NCBI GenBank assembly: GCA_035691065.1
Contig: DASSJT010000202.1
Location: 1-64,000, forward strand
From: DASSJT01 sp035691065
GTDB taxonomy: Bacteria; Actinomycetota; Actinomycetes; Actinomycetales; Dermatophilaceae
Length of the DNA stretch: 64,000 nucleotides
Direction of reading: 5' to 3'
A model generated the notes under the pieces. The model was not told where the DNA came from, searched no databases, and was given only the letters and a program-made list of their open reading frames with translations. Numbering within the stretch: position 1 is the first letter of the stretch; every line of letters starts with the position of its first letter. The translations under genes were made by a program, and so were the position numbers. Below, in pieces: positions 49,235-57,596 of this stretch.

Positions 49235-50197
49235 TCAGCCGTTGAGCTCGACAGGCACGGCGACGACGTCGACCATGGCCTCGCCCCGCAGCACGGTGAC
49301 TTCCATCCGGCGACCGATGGCATCGTCGAACAGGAGCTTCTGGAGCGACTGGGCGTCGCTCAGGGGCTTGGTGTCGACGGCGAGCACGAGGTCGCCCGGG
49401 CGAAGGCCCGCGCGGGCGGCGGGGCTGCCCTGGACCACGTCCACGACTCGCAGGGCCCGCCTTCGGCCCGAGGTGTCCGCGTAGCGGGCCGGGACCGGCG
49501 CCGGGGTGGAGACCACGCCGAGGAAGGCGCGACGCACGCGGCCCTCGCGCACGAGGGTGTCGACGATGCGCCGGGTGGTGGCGTTGATGGGCACGGCGAG
49601 CCCGAGGCCGAAGCCGGCGACTGCGGTGTTGATGCCGACGACGCGGGCCTGCGGGTCGGCCAGGGCACCGCCGGAGTTGCCGGGGTTGAGCGCGGCGTCG
49701 GTCTGGATGACGTCCTCGACGAGCCGGGTGGCCGTGCCCGAGCGGGTCGGGAACGACCGGCCGAGTGCGCTCACTACACCGGCGGTGACCGTCCCCGACA
49801 GTCCCATGGGGTTGCCGACCGCGACCACCAGGTTGCCCACGCGCAGCCCGTCGGCATCGCCGAACTCCGGCGGCTCGGGGATGTCGCGGTCGGCGCGCAC
49901 GACCGCCAGGTCGGACAGCCGGTCCGCCCCGATGACGTCGACCATGGCGATCGTGCCGTCGGCGAACTCGGCCTGACCGGTGCCGTCCATGTCGGCGACG
50001 ACGTGGGCGTTGGTCAGCAGGTGGCGCTCACGGGTCAGCACGACCGCCGAGCCGGCCCCCTCCGCCTGCCAGCCGCGAACCCGACGGCGGACCCGGAGGC
50101 TGGCGACCCGGGGGATGAGCCGCGCTGCGACGGTGGTCACGACCTGCGAGTAGGCGTCGAGCGCTTCCTCACCGGTGGCCGGGTCTATGGGGGTCAT
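49235..50197 (-). CDS. HtrA-like trypsin/PDZ serine protease
   Basis: A 320-residue S1C protease. The catalytic triad is His in LLTNAHVVADMDG, Asp in GADRLSDLAVVRAD and Ser in DAALNPGNSGGALAD. The PDZ domain (about 225-318) begins RAFLGVVSTPAPVP and has QGSPAARAGLRPGDLVLAVD. No signal peptide or membrane helix is present, which is unusual for HtrA proteins and suggests a cytoplasmic form or non-classical location. ATG at 50197. The gene stands alone. Confidence 0.88.
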   Translation of the reverse strand: MTPIDPATGEEALDAYSQVVTTVAARLIPRVASLRVRRRVRGWQAEGAGSAVVLTRERHLLTNAHVVADMDGTGQAEFADGTIAMVDVIGADRLSDLAVVRADRDIPEPPEFGDADGLRVGNLVVAVGNPMGLSGTVTAGVVSALGRSFPTRSGTATRLVEDVIQTDAALNPGNSGGALADPQARVVGINTAVAGFGLGLAVPINATTRRIVDTLVREGRVRRAFLGVVSTPAPVPARYADTSGRRRALRVVDVVQGSPAARAGLRPGDLVLAVDTKPLSDAQSLQKLLFDDAIGRRMEVTVLRGEAMVDVVAVPVELNG

Positions 50198-50354
50198 CGC
50201 GTGCTCCTGGGCGTCGACCGGACATCGAGTCGTGACGACCTCGATACAGGCGCCAACACCTGGGCGCGCGGCGGTGTTCCTGAGACTGGCAGGAGCGGCG
50301 GGTCGGGTGCGGGCAGGCGAGCCGCCGGCATACGTCAGCAGCGCGCGGAGCGCG

Positions 50355-50831
50355 TCAGTAGGTGGCCGTGCACACGACGGTCGTGGAGCCCCCGCCCACG
50401 GCGCTCGCTTGCTGCACGACCCTGCCCTTGACCGTGATGGAGCACTTGAGCATCGTGCTGCCGCTGCCCGCAGTGGCCGAGACCATCACGGTGCCGTGGG
50501 AAGACGGCCCGGTGCCGCTCCAGCTGCTCCCGACGAAGGTCCGCGTGGTCTTGTTGCCTCCGCGGTCGATGAACGTGACGCTCTTGAGCCGCGCGTCGGA
50601 GGTCACCGAGTACTTGACCCGGCTGCTACTGCTGGCCGAGCTGCCAGAGCCTCCAGAGCTGCCGGCGCTGCTCTCGACCCGGCTTTCCACCCGGCTCTCG
50701 GACCCGTTGCTCGAGCTGCTGGCCGTGCGCTGCTCGCAGCTGCTCTGCGCGCCCGTCAGCAGGAGCACCGCGAGTCCGGCCGCCGCAGTCGTCCTGAACC
50801 TCGACGGCACCCTGCTCGCCCGAGTTCTCAT
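50355..50831 (-). CDS. secreted MmpS-like protein
   Basis: A 158-residue exported protein. It has a basic N-terminus, a signal-peptide-like hydrophobic segment (TTAAAGLAVLLLTGA), a Ser-rich linker with RVESRVESSAGSSGGSGSS, and a C-terminal beta domain (about 70-158). The domain's VKYSVTSDARLKSVTFIDRG, SSWSGTGPSSHGTVMVSATA and LKCSITVKGRVVQQAS segments match the MmpS accessory-protein pattern, including the two Cys (LKCSI and VVCTATY) that should pair. A Cys after the signal (SSCEQ) is not a good lipobox. MmpS proteins support RND lipid exporters in mycobacteria; no MmpL is nearby. Confidence 0.72.
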   Translation of the reverse strand: MRTRASRVPSRFRTTAAAGLAVLLLTGAQSSCEQRTASSSSNGSESRVESRVESSAGSSGGSGSSASSSSRVKYSVTSDARLKSVTFIDRGGNKTTRTFVGSSWSGTGPSSHGTVMVSATAGSGSTMLKCSITVKGRVVQQASAVGGGSTTVVCTATY

Positions 50832-50978
50832 GGCGTACCCCAGTGTCGAGGGAAGTCTCCCACCCGAGGCTAGGACGGCCCTGTCTCGATGTCGGTCCGC
50901 CGAGCGTCGAGCCCGCGTCTCAGCATCGTCTCCGATGCGTCAAAGCTCCGTCTCATGGGACGGCTCACGTAGCAGGTT

Positions 50979-51080
50979 CACGGAGCCGGCTCGGGGTTGA
51001 CGGGCCAGGATGCCGTCCACGGAGCCGGCTCAGGGTGCCGTCCACGGAGACAGGTCAGGGTGCCGGCTCAGGGTGCCGGC
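50979..51080. repeat. repeat array at and beyond the stop codon of the phosphatase gene
   Basis: CACGGAGCCGGCTC(G/A)GGGT appears at 50979 and 51019, with partial copies (CACGGAGACAGGTCAGGGT, GCCGGCTCAGGGT) up to 51080. Read leftward, GCCGGCACCCTGA, which ends the phosphatase gene, is repeated directly after its own stop and again in altered form. It fills much of the 236-bp gap to the MmpS-like gene. Confidence 0.8.
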
Positions 51081-53248
51081 AGCCGAATGGCGGCCAGCAT
51101 GGCCACGTCGTCGTCGTGGCTGCCGTCACGCACCGACTGGGCCACCGCGGCAAGGGCGTTGGCGAGATCGCCCGATGCCGCGTCGCCGGCCCGGAAAGAC
51201 CTTGCCGCGTCCAGCAGCCGCTGTTTCCCGACGTTCAGGTCCTCCCCGGGCCGCTCGACCAGCCCGTCGGTGTAGAGCACCAGGGTCTGGCCCACCGAGA
51301 ACGGCACGACCGACTGCTTCCGCTCCGCTCCACCGGCTCCGAGGATGAGGCCCCGAGCCGACTCCACGAAGGTGCCGGTGCCGTCCGGGTCGAGCAGCAG
51401 CGGCGGAGGGTGGCCGGCGCAGGCCATGACCAGCTCGTTGCGGCTCGGGTCGGCGACGGCATACAGCAGCGTCACCAGCTGGTCGGTCGGGTACCGCTCG
51501 AAGAGCAGGTCCAGCCTGGTGAGCACGGAGACCGGCTCGGGATTCACCGCCACGAGCGCTCGCAAGGCAGCGGCGACCTGGGACATGGCCGCCGCCGCGG
51601 GAACGCCCAGCCCCATGACATCGCCGATGAACAGTGCGAGGCGGTTCCCGTCCACCGGAATGGCGTCGTAGAAGTCGCCACCCACCTCGGTGCGGCCTCC
51701 GGACTCGTACAGCGCGCCCAGCTCCCAGCCCTCGACCACCGGCAGCTCTCTGGGCAGCACCGCCTGCTGCAGCCGGTCGGCGACGTCGCGAAGCTCGCTG
51801 TGGAGGATGGCGTTGTCGATCGCGACGGCGGCCCGTCTGGCGACCTCCTCGGCGAAGGCGACGTCTGAGGCCCGGAACGGCCGACGGGCCTGACCGCCCA
51901 CCCAGGTCATCGTGCCCAGCGTCCGCCTTCGCGCCTTCAGCGGGACGATCAGCGCGGTGCTGAAGTCGAGCTCGCGCAGCAGGCGCAGCTGCCCGGGGTC
52001 GCTCGCCGTGGCCGCAAGCATCGCGTCGGTGACCTGGGGGATCAGTTGGCTCCGCCCGCTATGCAGGACCTCGTAAGTGCCCGACTGCGACGTATGGGTG
52101 GGCTGGTAGCGCTGTCGGTAGTCCTCGGCCAGGGCCAGCTTGTCCGGGTCACCGTGTGCCACTGCGAGGTTGCGCAGTATGCCGTCCTGCTCGAGCGCGA
52201 TCGCGCACCAGTCCGCGAACCGCGGCACCGCGAGCCAGGCCACCTTTCCCAGCGTGGCCTCGTAGTCGAGGCTGCCGGCGAGCTCGGCGCTGGCCTCCGC
52301 GAGGAACGCCAGCTGGTCGGCCTGGTCGGCTGCCTGCTCGACCGCGCGGATCCGCTCCACCGCCTGCGCGCAGGTGTCGGCCATGATCCGGAAGAAGTCC
52401 AGCTCGGCCGCGTCGATTGTGCGCCGGCCGGGAAACGAGAGGCTGGCGACGCCGATAGTGCGGTTGCCCGCAGACAGCGGGAGACACACGATGGAGCGCT
52501 CGCCCTGGGCGCCCAGGTCGAGCTCCGGGTAGCGGGAGGTGATCTCGTCCACTCCCGCCAACACGACGGTCTTCCCGGTGCGGACGGCCTCGCTCGCCGG
52601 CGTGTCGTCGGCGACCAAGTACGTTGCCCAGCGCGACGAGGCGCCCACGGGGCCGCCCCGCAGGCGGATGAGCTGCAGGGTGTCGTCGTCGACGAGCAGC
52701 GAGAGTGATGCGGTGGTGGCCCCGGCGGCGTCGGCCATGTGCTCGACCACGATGTCGGTCACCGTCTCGAGGTCGGCGGCGGAAAGCAGCTGGGCGACCA
52801 CCCCGCCCAGCCGGGTCAGGCGCTGGGACAGCCGGATCGCGCGAGCGCGGCGCCCACTGACCCCTTCCGCCACCAAGATCGCGCCGGTGACCATGCCGCC
52901 ACCGCTCACTGGCACGAGGTGGAGGTCGGTCGGTCCCGACGCGTCGACCCGGTGCACCTCCAGCTCGCCGTCCCAGCTCACCCCGCCCAGCACGAGGCGC
53001 AGCACCTCGTCGAACCCACCGCGCTCCGAGTCGTTCAGCGAGACCTCGGCGAACTTCTGCCCGAACAGCGTCGCTGTCGGGATGCCCAGCATCTTCGCCG
53101 CGGCGGCGTTGGCGCCCACGACGCACCCGGACACGTCCAGTGCGACAACGGCCTGCGGGAGGGCCTGCAGCCATCGGTCGTCGAGCGGCCACGGTCGTGG
53201 AGGGCCCTCGTCCGCCGGTCCCCCGGAGGAGATCAGGTTGGGGCCCAC
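51068..53248 (-). CDS. PAS-GAF-GAF SpoIIE-type (PP2C) serine phosphatase
   Basis: A 726-residue multi-domain phosphatase: a PAS domain (about 25-125; LPQAVVALDVSGCVVGANAA), two GAF domains (about 160-300 and 320-475), and a PP2C/SpoIIE domain (about 490-725). The last has LQQAVLPRELPVVEGWELGA, the metal-binding GGDFYDAIPVDGNRLALFIG then DVMGLGVPAA, LVLYTDGLVERPG and SHDDDVAMLAAIRL. Such enzymes dephosphorylate STAS anti-sigma antagonists to trigger SigB/SigF. GTG at 53248, 6 bp after the STAS gene, suggests an operon with it. Its 3' end is tandemly repeated. Confidence 0.9.
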   Translation of the reverse strand: MGPNLISSGGPADEGPPRPWPLDDRWLQALPQAVVALDVSGCVVGANAAAAKMLGIPTATLFGQKFAEVSLNDSERGGFDEVLRLVLGGVSWDGELEVHRVDASGPTDLHLVPVSGGGMVTGAILVAEGVSGRRARAIRLSQRLTRLGGVVAQLLSAADLETVTDIVVEHMADAAGATTASLSLLVDDDTLQLIRLRGGPVGASSRWATYLVADDTPASEAVRTGKTVVLAGVDEITSRYPELDLGAQGERSIVCLPLSAGNRTIGVASLSFPGRRTIDAAELDFFRIMADTCAQAVERIRAVEQAADQADQLAFLAEASAELAGSLDYEATLGKVAWLAVPRFADWCAIALEQDGILRNLAVAHGDPDKLALAEDYRQRYQPTHTSQSGTYEVLHSGRSQLIPQVTDAMLAATASDPGQLRLLRELDFSTALIVPLKARRRTLGTMTWVGGQARRPFRASDVAFAEEVARRAAVAIDNAILHSELRDVADRLQQAVLPRELPVVEGWELGALYESGGRTEVGGDFYDAIPVDGNRLALFIGDVMGLGVPAAAAMSQVAAALRALVAVNPEPVSVLTRLDLLFERYPTDQLVTLLYAVADPSRNELVMACAGHPPPLLLDPDGTGTFVESARGLILGAGGAERKQSVVPFSVGQTLVLYTDGLVERPGEDLNVGKQRLLDAARSFRAGDAASGDLANALAAVAQSVRDGSHDDDVAMLAAIRLPAP

Positions 53249-53254
53249 CAGAGG

Positions 53255-53617
53255 TCACGCGACCGGATCGGCCGGGCCGCCTGCGAGTGCCTCGTCAAGC
53301 GAGGCATAGGTGGGCAGGACGGTGTTGACCTGCGTGAGGTCGAGCACCCGCAGCACCTCGTCGCGGGGTGCCGCCAGGCGCAACGAGCCACCGGCGTCGC
53401 GGGCCTGGCTGCCGGCGCTGACCAGCGCGCCGATGCCGCTGGAGTCCAGGAACGTCGTCCGCGAGAGGTCGACCACGATGTGCTGCGTGGCCTGGATCGA
53501 CTGCTCCAGCTCTTCCTTCAGCTGCGGCACGGCTGCAAGGTCGATGTCACCCTCGGGAACCAGAACGGCGAAGCCCTGGCGCTCGAAGCGGGTGAGCTGT
53601 GGAGCGTCGAACGACAT
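53255..53617 (-). CDS. STAS-domain anti-anti-sigma factor (RsbV-like)
   Basis: A 120-residue STAS protein. VLVPEGDIDLAAVPQLKEEL is the first half and HIVVDLSRTTFLDSSGIGAL contains the phosphorylatable Ser in the DSSG loop. Unphosphorylated STAS antagonists bind the anti-sigma kinase and free SigF/SigB. AAAGG lies upstream of the ATG at 53617. With the phosphatase downstream it forms two of the three parts of a partner-switching module; the RsbW-type kinase is not in the window. Confidence 0.92.
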   Translation of the reverse strand: MSFDAPQLTRFERQGFAVLVPEGDIDLAAVPQLKEELEQSIQATQHIVVDLSRTTFLDSSGIGALVSAGSQARDAGGSLRLAAPRDEVLRVLDLTQVNTVLPTYASLDEALAGGPADPVA

Positions 53618-53760
53618 CGGCGCCTACCTTTCGCTCCCGTGGCCCGGAAAACCGCATCATCCCACCAAAGCCCGTGACACGTGGGCCAAACCGCTGGCGA
53701 GTATGCCGTCCGGCTGGCCTCGGGTCCACCGATCGATCGACCGGCGGTTCAGCACGACGT

Positions 53761-53823
53761 CGAGCGGCCGGAGCGCCATCGGAGCGCAGCCGGAGAGCCA
53801 TCGGAGCGCGGCCGGAGAGGGGT
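53761..53823. repeat. 22-bp tandem repeat downstream of the ABC exporter genes
   Basis: CGGAGCGCAGCCGGAGAGCCAT (53780-53801) is followed by CGGAGCGCGGCCGGAGAGGGGT (53802-53823), with a shorter related unit before them. They lie in the 269-bp gap 53618-53886, in which I see no gene. Confidence 0.7.
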
Positions 53824-53886
53824 CGGAAGCGGGCGTCGAGTCTCCGTCGGGCAGCCGTCGAACGGCGGCCGTGATCGTCGATCCGC

Positions 53887-55572
53887 TCAGGAGTGTGGAG
53901 CCAGACCGCGCCGCGCTGCGAGGAACCCGGCGCCCAGGAGCCAGGCCGTCATGACCCCCAGGGCCGACCAGCTCACGGTGGCGCCGCCGGGCGCGAAGGC
54001 GAGCGACAAGGCCTTGGCCAAGTGCTCCAACGGGAAGAACGCGCCCACGGTGGTCATCCAGGACGGGGTCGCGCTGATGGCGAACACGTTGGAGAAGAAG
54101 GCCAGAGGCAGGGCGATGCCCAGACCGACCGCCGTCACGGCCCTGCTGTTGGGCAGCAGCGCGGCCATCAGGAACCCACATGCGGCCAGAGAGCCCGACC
54201 CGAGCACGAGGACCGCCGCCGCGAGCGGAAGGCCGGCCGCCGTCGGCCTGAGGTCGAACCACGGTCGTCCGATGACCAGGACCAGGGCCGCAGTCACCCA
54301 GACGATCGCGAGCACCGACAGCAACCGCCCGGCGAGGTAGGCGTATGCCGGCAGCGGGGCGCCCTGCAGGCGTTTCAGGATGCCCTGGTCGCGTGCACGG
54401 GCCACGGCCTCGGGAAGGTTGACGAAGCAGTTGACCACGACACCCCAGGCGATCATCCCGGCAGCCAGCTCCACGGCATACGGCAATGGTCCGCTCGGGG
54501 CCTGGCCGCGGATCACACTGGCGATGAAGGCGTAGAGCCCCACCGGCATGGCCACCGCGAAGAAGACCCAGCCGAGGTCTCGCAGCGCTCCTCTGGTCGC
54601 CCACAAGGCCTGTGCCTGCACCATCGCGGCTTCCGAGGGACGCCCAGCGAGGTCGGCCGTCAGCGCCGCTGCCCCGTGGATTGCCTCCGTGCCGACGGGA
54701 GCCTCTGGAGCCTCCACCGCGGCGGGCTGCCGGCGGCGGCCGAGGCGCGGGCCTTCGACGGCAGGGGCCCATCGGAAGCTGCGCGCGGCCACGAGCGCAG
54801 CCCCTACGGCCCACGCGCCGATGACCGCCAGAGCGCCGAGGTCCCAGCCGGCTCCAGTGCCGAATGGGTCGAACTGGTCCCGCAGCGCATCGTTGAAGGG
54901 CTTGAGCGGGAAGAACCCCGCGATCCGGTCGGCCCAGCCGGGCAGGTCGCCCCAGACCATCACGCCGGAGAGGAACGCCACCACGACGGCGGTGGAGATC
55001 GCAACCGCCTGCGACATGGCCGCCGACCGGGTGAGGCTGGCCACGGCCAGCCCGGCGGCCGCGAAGGCGGCGATCGCGAGGACGACGGTCACCAGCGTCG
55101 CCAGTGCGGTGCGCCACTGGATCTGGACGTCGTAGCCGAGCACCCCGACGGCGAGCATCAGCACGAGGGAGGCGATCGCGGAGAGCACTGCTGCCCCGAT
55201 GCGCCCAGCCAGGTAGACCCATGCCGGCACCGGGGTGCCCCGGAACCGCTTGAGGAGGCCCCGCTCGCGCGCATCGGCGAGCGATGCGGCGACCGTGGGA
55301 TAGGCGCCGTACAGGACGCCCATGACACCTGCCGTGGGCGTGACGTACTGCATCATCCGGACGTGGCTGGTGGGGCTGATCGTCGCGTTCCCGGCGATGA
55401 ACCCGAGCACCAGCAGCCAGGTGAGCGGGAACAGGAAGGTGAAGATGAAGGCCACCCGGCCACGCCAGAGCTCGCGCGTGGCGTAGACGAGCTGGTCCAG
55501 GAGGAGTGTCGTGAGGCTCGTGTGCCTGGTCTGGATGGGGGGCTGCCGAGGCGGCGCGGTCAGGGCGGACAT
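53887..55572 (-). CDS. ABC-2 type permease, two fused membrane domains
   Basis: A 561-residue exporter permease. It consists of two ABC-2 domains of about 265 residues, each with six hydrophobic segments. The first reads GRVAFIFTFLFPLTWLLVLG, LADARERGLLKRFRGTPVP and ends before a soluble linker (about 270-310); the second has ARARDQGILKRLQGAPLPAY and the matching final helices. The repeated LLKRF/ILKRL-G-TP/AP motif shows internal duplication. Partner ATPase lies immediately upstream, start and stop overlapping as TGATG. Probably exports a drug or lipid; the fused arrangement would make a complete pore from one polypeptide. Confidence 0.86.
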   Translation of the reverse strand: MSALTAPPRQPPIQTRHTSLTTLLLDQLVYATRELWRGRVAFIFTFLFPLTWLLVLGFIAGNATISPTSHVRMMQYVTPTAGVMGVLYGAYPTVAASLADARERGLLKRFRGTPVPAWVYLAGRIGAAVLSAIASLVLMLAVGVLGYDVQIQWRTALATLVTVVLAIAAFAAAGLAVASLTRSAAMSQAVAISTAVVVAFLSGVMVWGDLPGWADRIAGFFPLKPFNDALRDQFDPFGTGAGWDLGALAVIGAWAVGAALVAARSFRWAPAVEGPRLGRRRQPAAVEAPEAPVGTEAIHGAAALTADLAGRPSEAAMVQAQALWATRGALRDLGWVFFAVAMPVGLYAFIASVIRGQAPSGPLPYAVELAAGMIAWGVVVNCFVNLPEAVARARDQGILKRLQGAPLPAYAYLAGRLLSVLAIVWVTAALVLVIGRPWFDLRPTAAGLPLAAAVLVLGSGSLAACGFLMAALLPNSRAVTAVGLGIALPLAFFSNVFAISATPSWMTTVGAFFPLEHLAKALSLAFAPGGATVSWSALGVMTAWLLGAGFLAARRGLAPHS

Positions 55573-56507
55573 CACGAGGCCGCCAGTGCTTCGTCGGCGG
55601 AGGCGTGCTCGCTCGCGCCGATCAGGTCGAGGTAGACGTCCTCGAGCGACGGGCGGGCCACCGTGATCCCCGGCAGCTCGAGCCCGCGAGCGCGGGCCCA
55701 GCCGGTGAGCGCCTGCAGCGCGGCGGTGGGCCGGGTGGTGTGCAGCTGCCAGTCGACACCCTGCGGCTCGAGCTGGCCGTCCAGGCTGGGTAGCTCCGAG
55801 ACCTCCGCACCGGACGGCAGCCGGAAGGTGATCACCGTCGAGCTCACCGCCTCACCGCCGATCTCCGCCGGGGTGCCCACGGCGACCAGCCGACCCGCCA
55901 CCATGACGCCCACGCGGTCGGCCAGGTGCTCGGCCTCGTCCATGTAGTGAGTCGTGAGGAGGATCGTCTTCCCCAGCCCGCGAAGCCGCTCCACGAGCTC
56001 CCACGCGCGCCGCCGGGCCGACGGGTCGAACCCGGTCGTGGGCTCGTCGAGGAACAGCAGCTCGGGGTCGCCGACCAGCCCGAGGGCGAGGTCGAGCCGG
56101 CGGCGCTGGCCCCCAGAGAGAGTCTTGACCCGCGCGTCCGCCTTCGCCGCGAGGCCCACGGTCTCGATGACGTCGTCGACCGGCAGCTGGCGGGGATACA
56201 TCCCCCGGTAGAGCCGCACCAGCTCGCGGACGGAGAAGTCCTCGTCGAACCCCGCCTCTTGGAGCACGATGCCGATCCGCTCCCGGTAGTCGCGGCCCCC
56301 GGTCTGCGGGTCGAAGCCGAGCACTTCGACCGTCCCTGACGTGCGGCGCCGGTGCCCTTCGAGGATCTCGACGGTCGTCGTCTTGCCGGCGCCGTTGGGG
56401 CCGAGGAGGGCGAAGACCTCGCCCGCCTCCACGGAGAACGAGACCCCGTCGACCGCGCGCACCGCGCCATAGTGTTTGCGCAGACCATCGACCGTGATCG
56501 CTGCCAT
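55572..56507 (-). CDS. ABC exporter ATP-binding protein
   Basis: A 311-residue ATPase. Walker A is LLGPNGAGKTTTVEI, the Q-loop is GIVLQEAG, the signature is TLSGGQRRRLDLALGL, Walker B is ELLFLDEPTTGFDP, and the H-loop is LLTTHYMDEAEHLADR. A C-terminal extension (about 220-311) matches drug-type ABC-2 systems. ATG at 56507 fits the family; a GTG further upstream is possible. It overlaps the permease gene. Confidence 0.93.
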   Translation of the reverse strand: MAAITVDGLRKHYGAVRAVDGVSFSVEAGEVFALLGPNGAGKTTTVEILEGHRRRTSGTVEVLGFDPQTGGRDYRERIGIVLQEAGFDEDFSVRELVRLYRGMYPRQLPVDDVIETVGLAAKADARVKTLSGGQRRRLDLALGLVGDPELLFLDEPTTGFDPSARRRAWELVERLRGLGKTILLTTHYMDEAEHLADRVGVMVAGRLVAVGTPAEIGGEAVSSTVITFRLPSGAEVSELPSLDGQLEPQGVDWQLHTTRPTAALQALTGWARARGLELPGITVARPSLEDVYLDLIGASEHASADEALAAS

Positions 56508-56670
56508 GACCCACACCCCGTCCATGTCCTGAGCGCCGAGCGCATCATGCAGGTGCCTGCCGACAACCGCACTTCCATCGCACGGGCTGGGCTGCGGGCC
56601 AGCAAGTGGCGAAGGTCCCGCGCGGGACGCGGTCATCAGGACATCACCAAGGGCAAGGCCGGGCGTATGT

Positions 56671-56709
56671 CGGGCGTATGCCGGGTGCTCGCCACCCGGC
56701 ATACGCCCG
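56671..56709 (-). terminator. 17-bp-stem terminator built on the GTATGCC motif
   Basis: CGGGCGTATGCCGGGTG (56671-56687) and its exact complement CACCCGGCATACGCCCG (56693-56709) enclose a 5-nt loop. It lies 9 bp after the DUF998 stop and should end that transcript before the ABC operon start. A partial copy of the left arm (GGGCGTATGTC) immediately precedes it. Confidence 0.88.
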
Positions 56710-56718
56710 GCTCACTGG

Positions 56719-57375
56719 TTAGGCCGGGCTGGCCGTCATGGCAGGCGTGCGGTGGAAGCGGGCCAGCATGCTGCGCTCTCGCAAGGCCATCGCGGTGACC
56801 CAGGCGAACCCCACGACCAGCCCGAGGGCCAGGCGCCAGCTGGCCGAGTCCAGGTCCGGCCAGGCTGGAAGCAGCAGGCAGGCCCCCGCGGTGACGGCCG
56901 TGTATCGCGCCCATCCCCGCCGCCCCTGACGTCGGTAGCGGAGGGCCATGAGGATGGCAGCAGCGACGAGGGCCACGAAGGCCAGCGGTGGGGCTACCGC
57001 GTGGATGGTGCCGTGCCACGTGAGCGAGTCCGGGATGGAGTCGGGTGTGCCGGGCGGGAACCCGAGTCCGGGGTCCGCGACGAAGACGCCGCCGGCGACC
57101 AGGCCTACGCCATGGAGCCCGACCAGACGGGGAACCCACGTGCTGCCTCGACCCGACCTCAGGACGCGTCGGAGGCCGCCGGCCAGCGCGATGACGAGGA
57201 CGCCTGCGACGACGAAGTTGGCGATCTGGACCCAGCCCGCGTCGCCGAGGCTGAGCAGGCTGATCGGATGGTGGGTGATGTCGAAACCTTCGCGCAGGAG
57301 CATCTGCGCTGCCACGGTGGCCAGGAACAGGGGTCCGGCGACGGTTCCGGCGGCAAGCATGGTTCTGGTGTTCAT
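56719..57375 (-). CDS. DUF998-family membrane protein
   Basis: A 218-residue protein with six hydrophobic segments. The N-terminal FDITHHPISLLSLGDAGWVQ is the hallmark of the DUF998 family, and SLTWHGTIHAVAPPLAFVAL carries a second conserved His region. Function is unknown. GAGAGGG precedes the ATG at 57375. It ends in a TAA followed by a strong terminator. Confidence 0.8.
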   Translation of the reverse strand: MNTRTMLAAGTVAGPLFLATVAAQMLLREGFDITHHPISLLSLGDAGWVQIANFVVAGVLVIALAGGLRRVLRSGRGSTWVPRLVGLHGVGLVAGGVFVADPGLGFPPGTPDSIPDSLTWHGTIHAVAPPLAFVALVAAAILMALRYRRQGRRGWARYTAVTAGACLLLPAWPDLDSASWRLALGLVVGFAWVTAMALRERSMLARFHRTPAMTASPA

Positions 57376-57584
57376 GGGTTGCCCTCTCAGGTTCGGATGC
57401 GGAGCGGCGTGCCCCGCACCACCACGTCGGACGGATGGCGGGACTTTTCGACAGTCGGCTCGCCGGCGAGATGCCGGCCGCGCTTCGGTGTGCCCTCCGT
57501 GCCGCCCATGCGCTGATGCGTCCCATGCCCTCCATGCGGCCCAAGCCGCCCGTGCCCATCGGAGGCCGCGGCTCCCCGGCCGTG

Positions 57585-57590
57585 CAGGAT
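57585..57590 (+). promoter_or_regulatory. candidate leaderless -10 element (alcohol dehydrogenase gene)
   Basis: CAGGAT ends 6 nt before the ATG at 57597, with only GGGGGC between. The spacing fits leaderless genes, but GGGGG could also be a poor Shine-Dalgarno. Confidence 0.3.
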
Positions 57591-57596
57591 GGGGGC

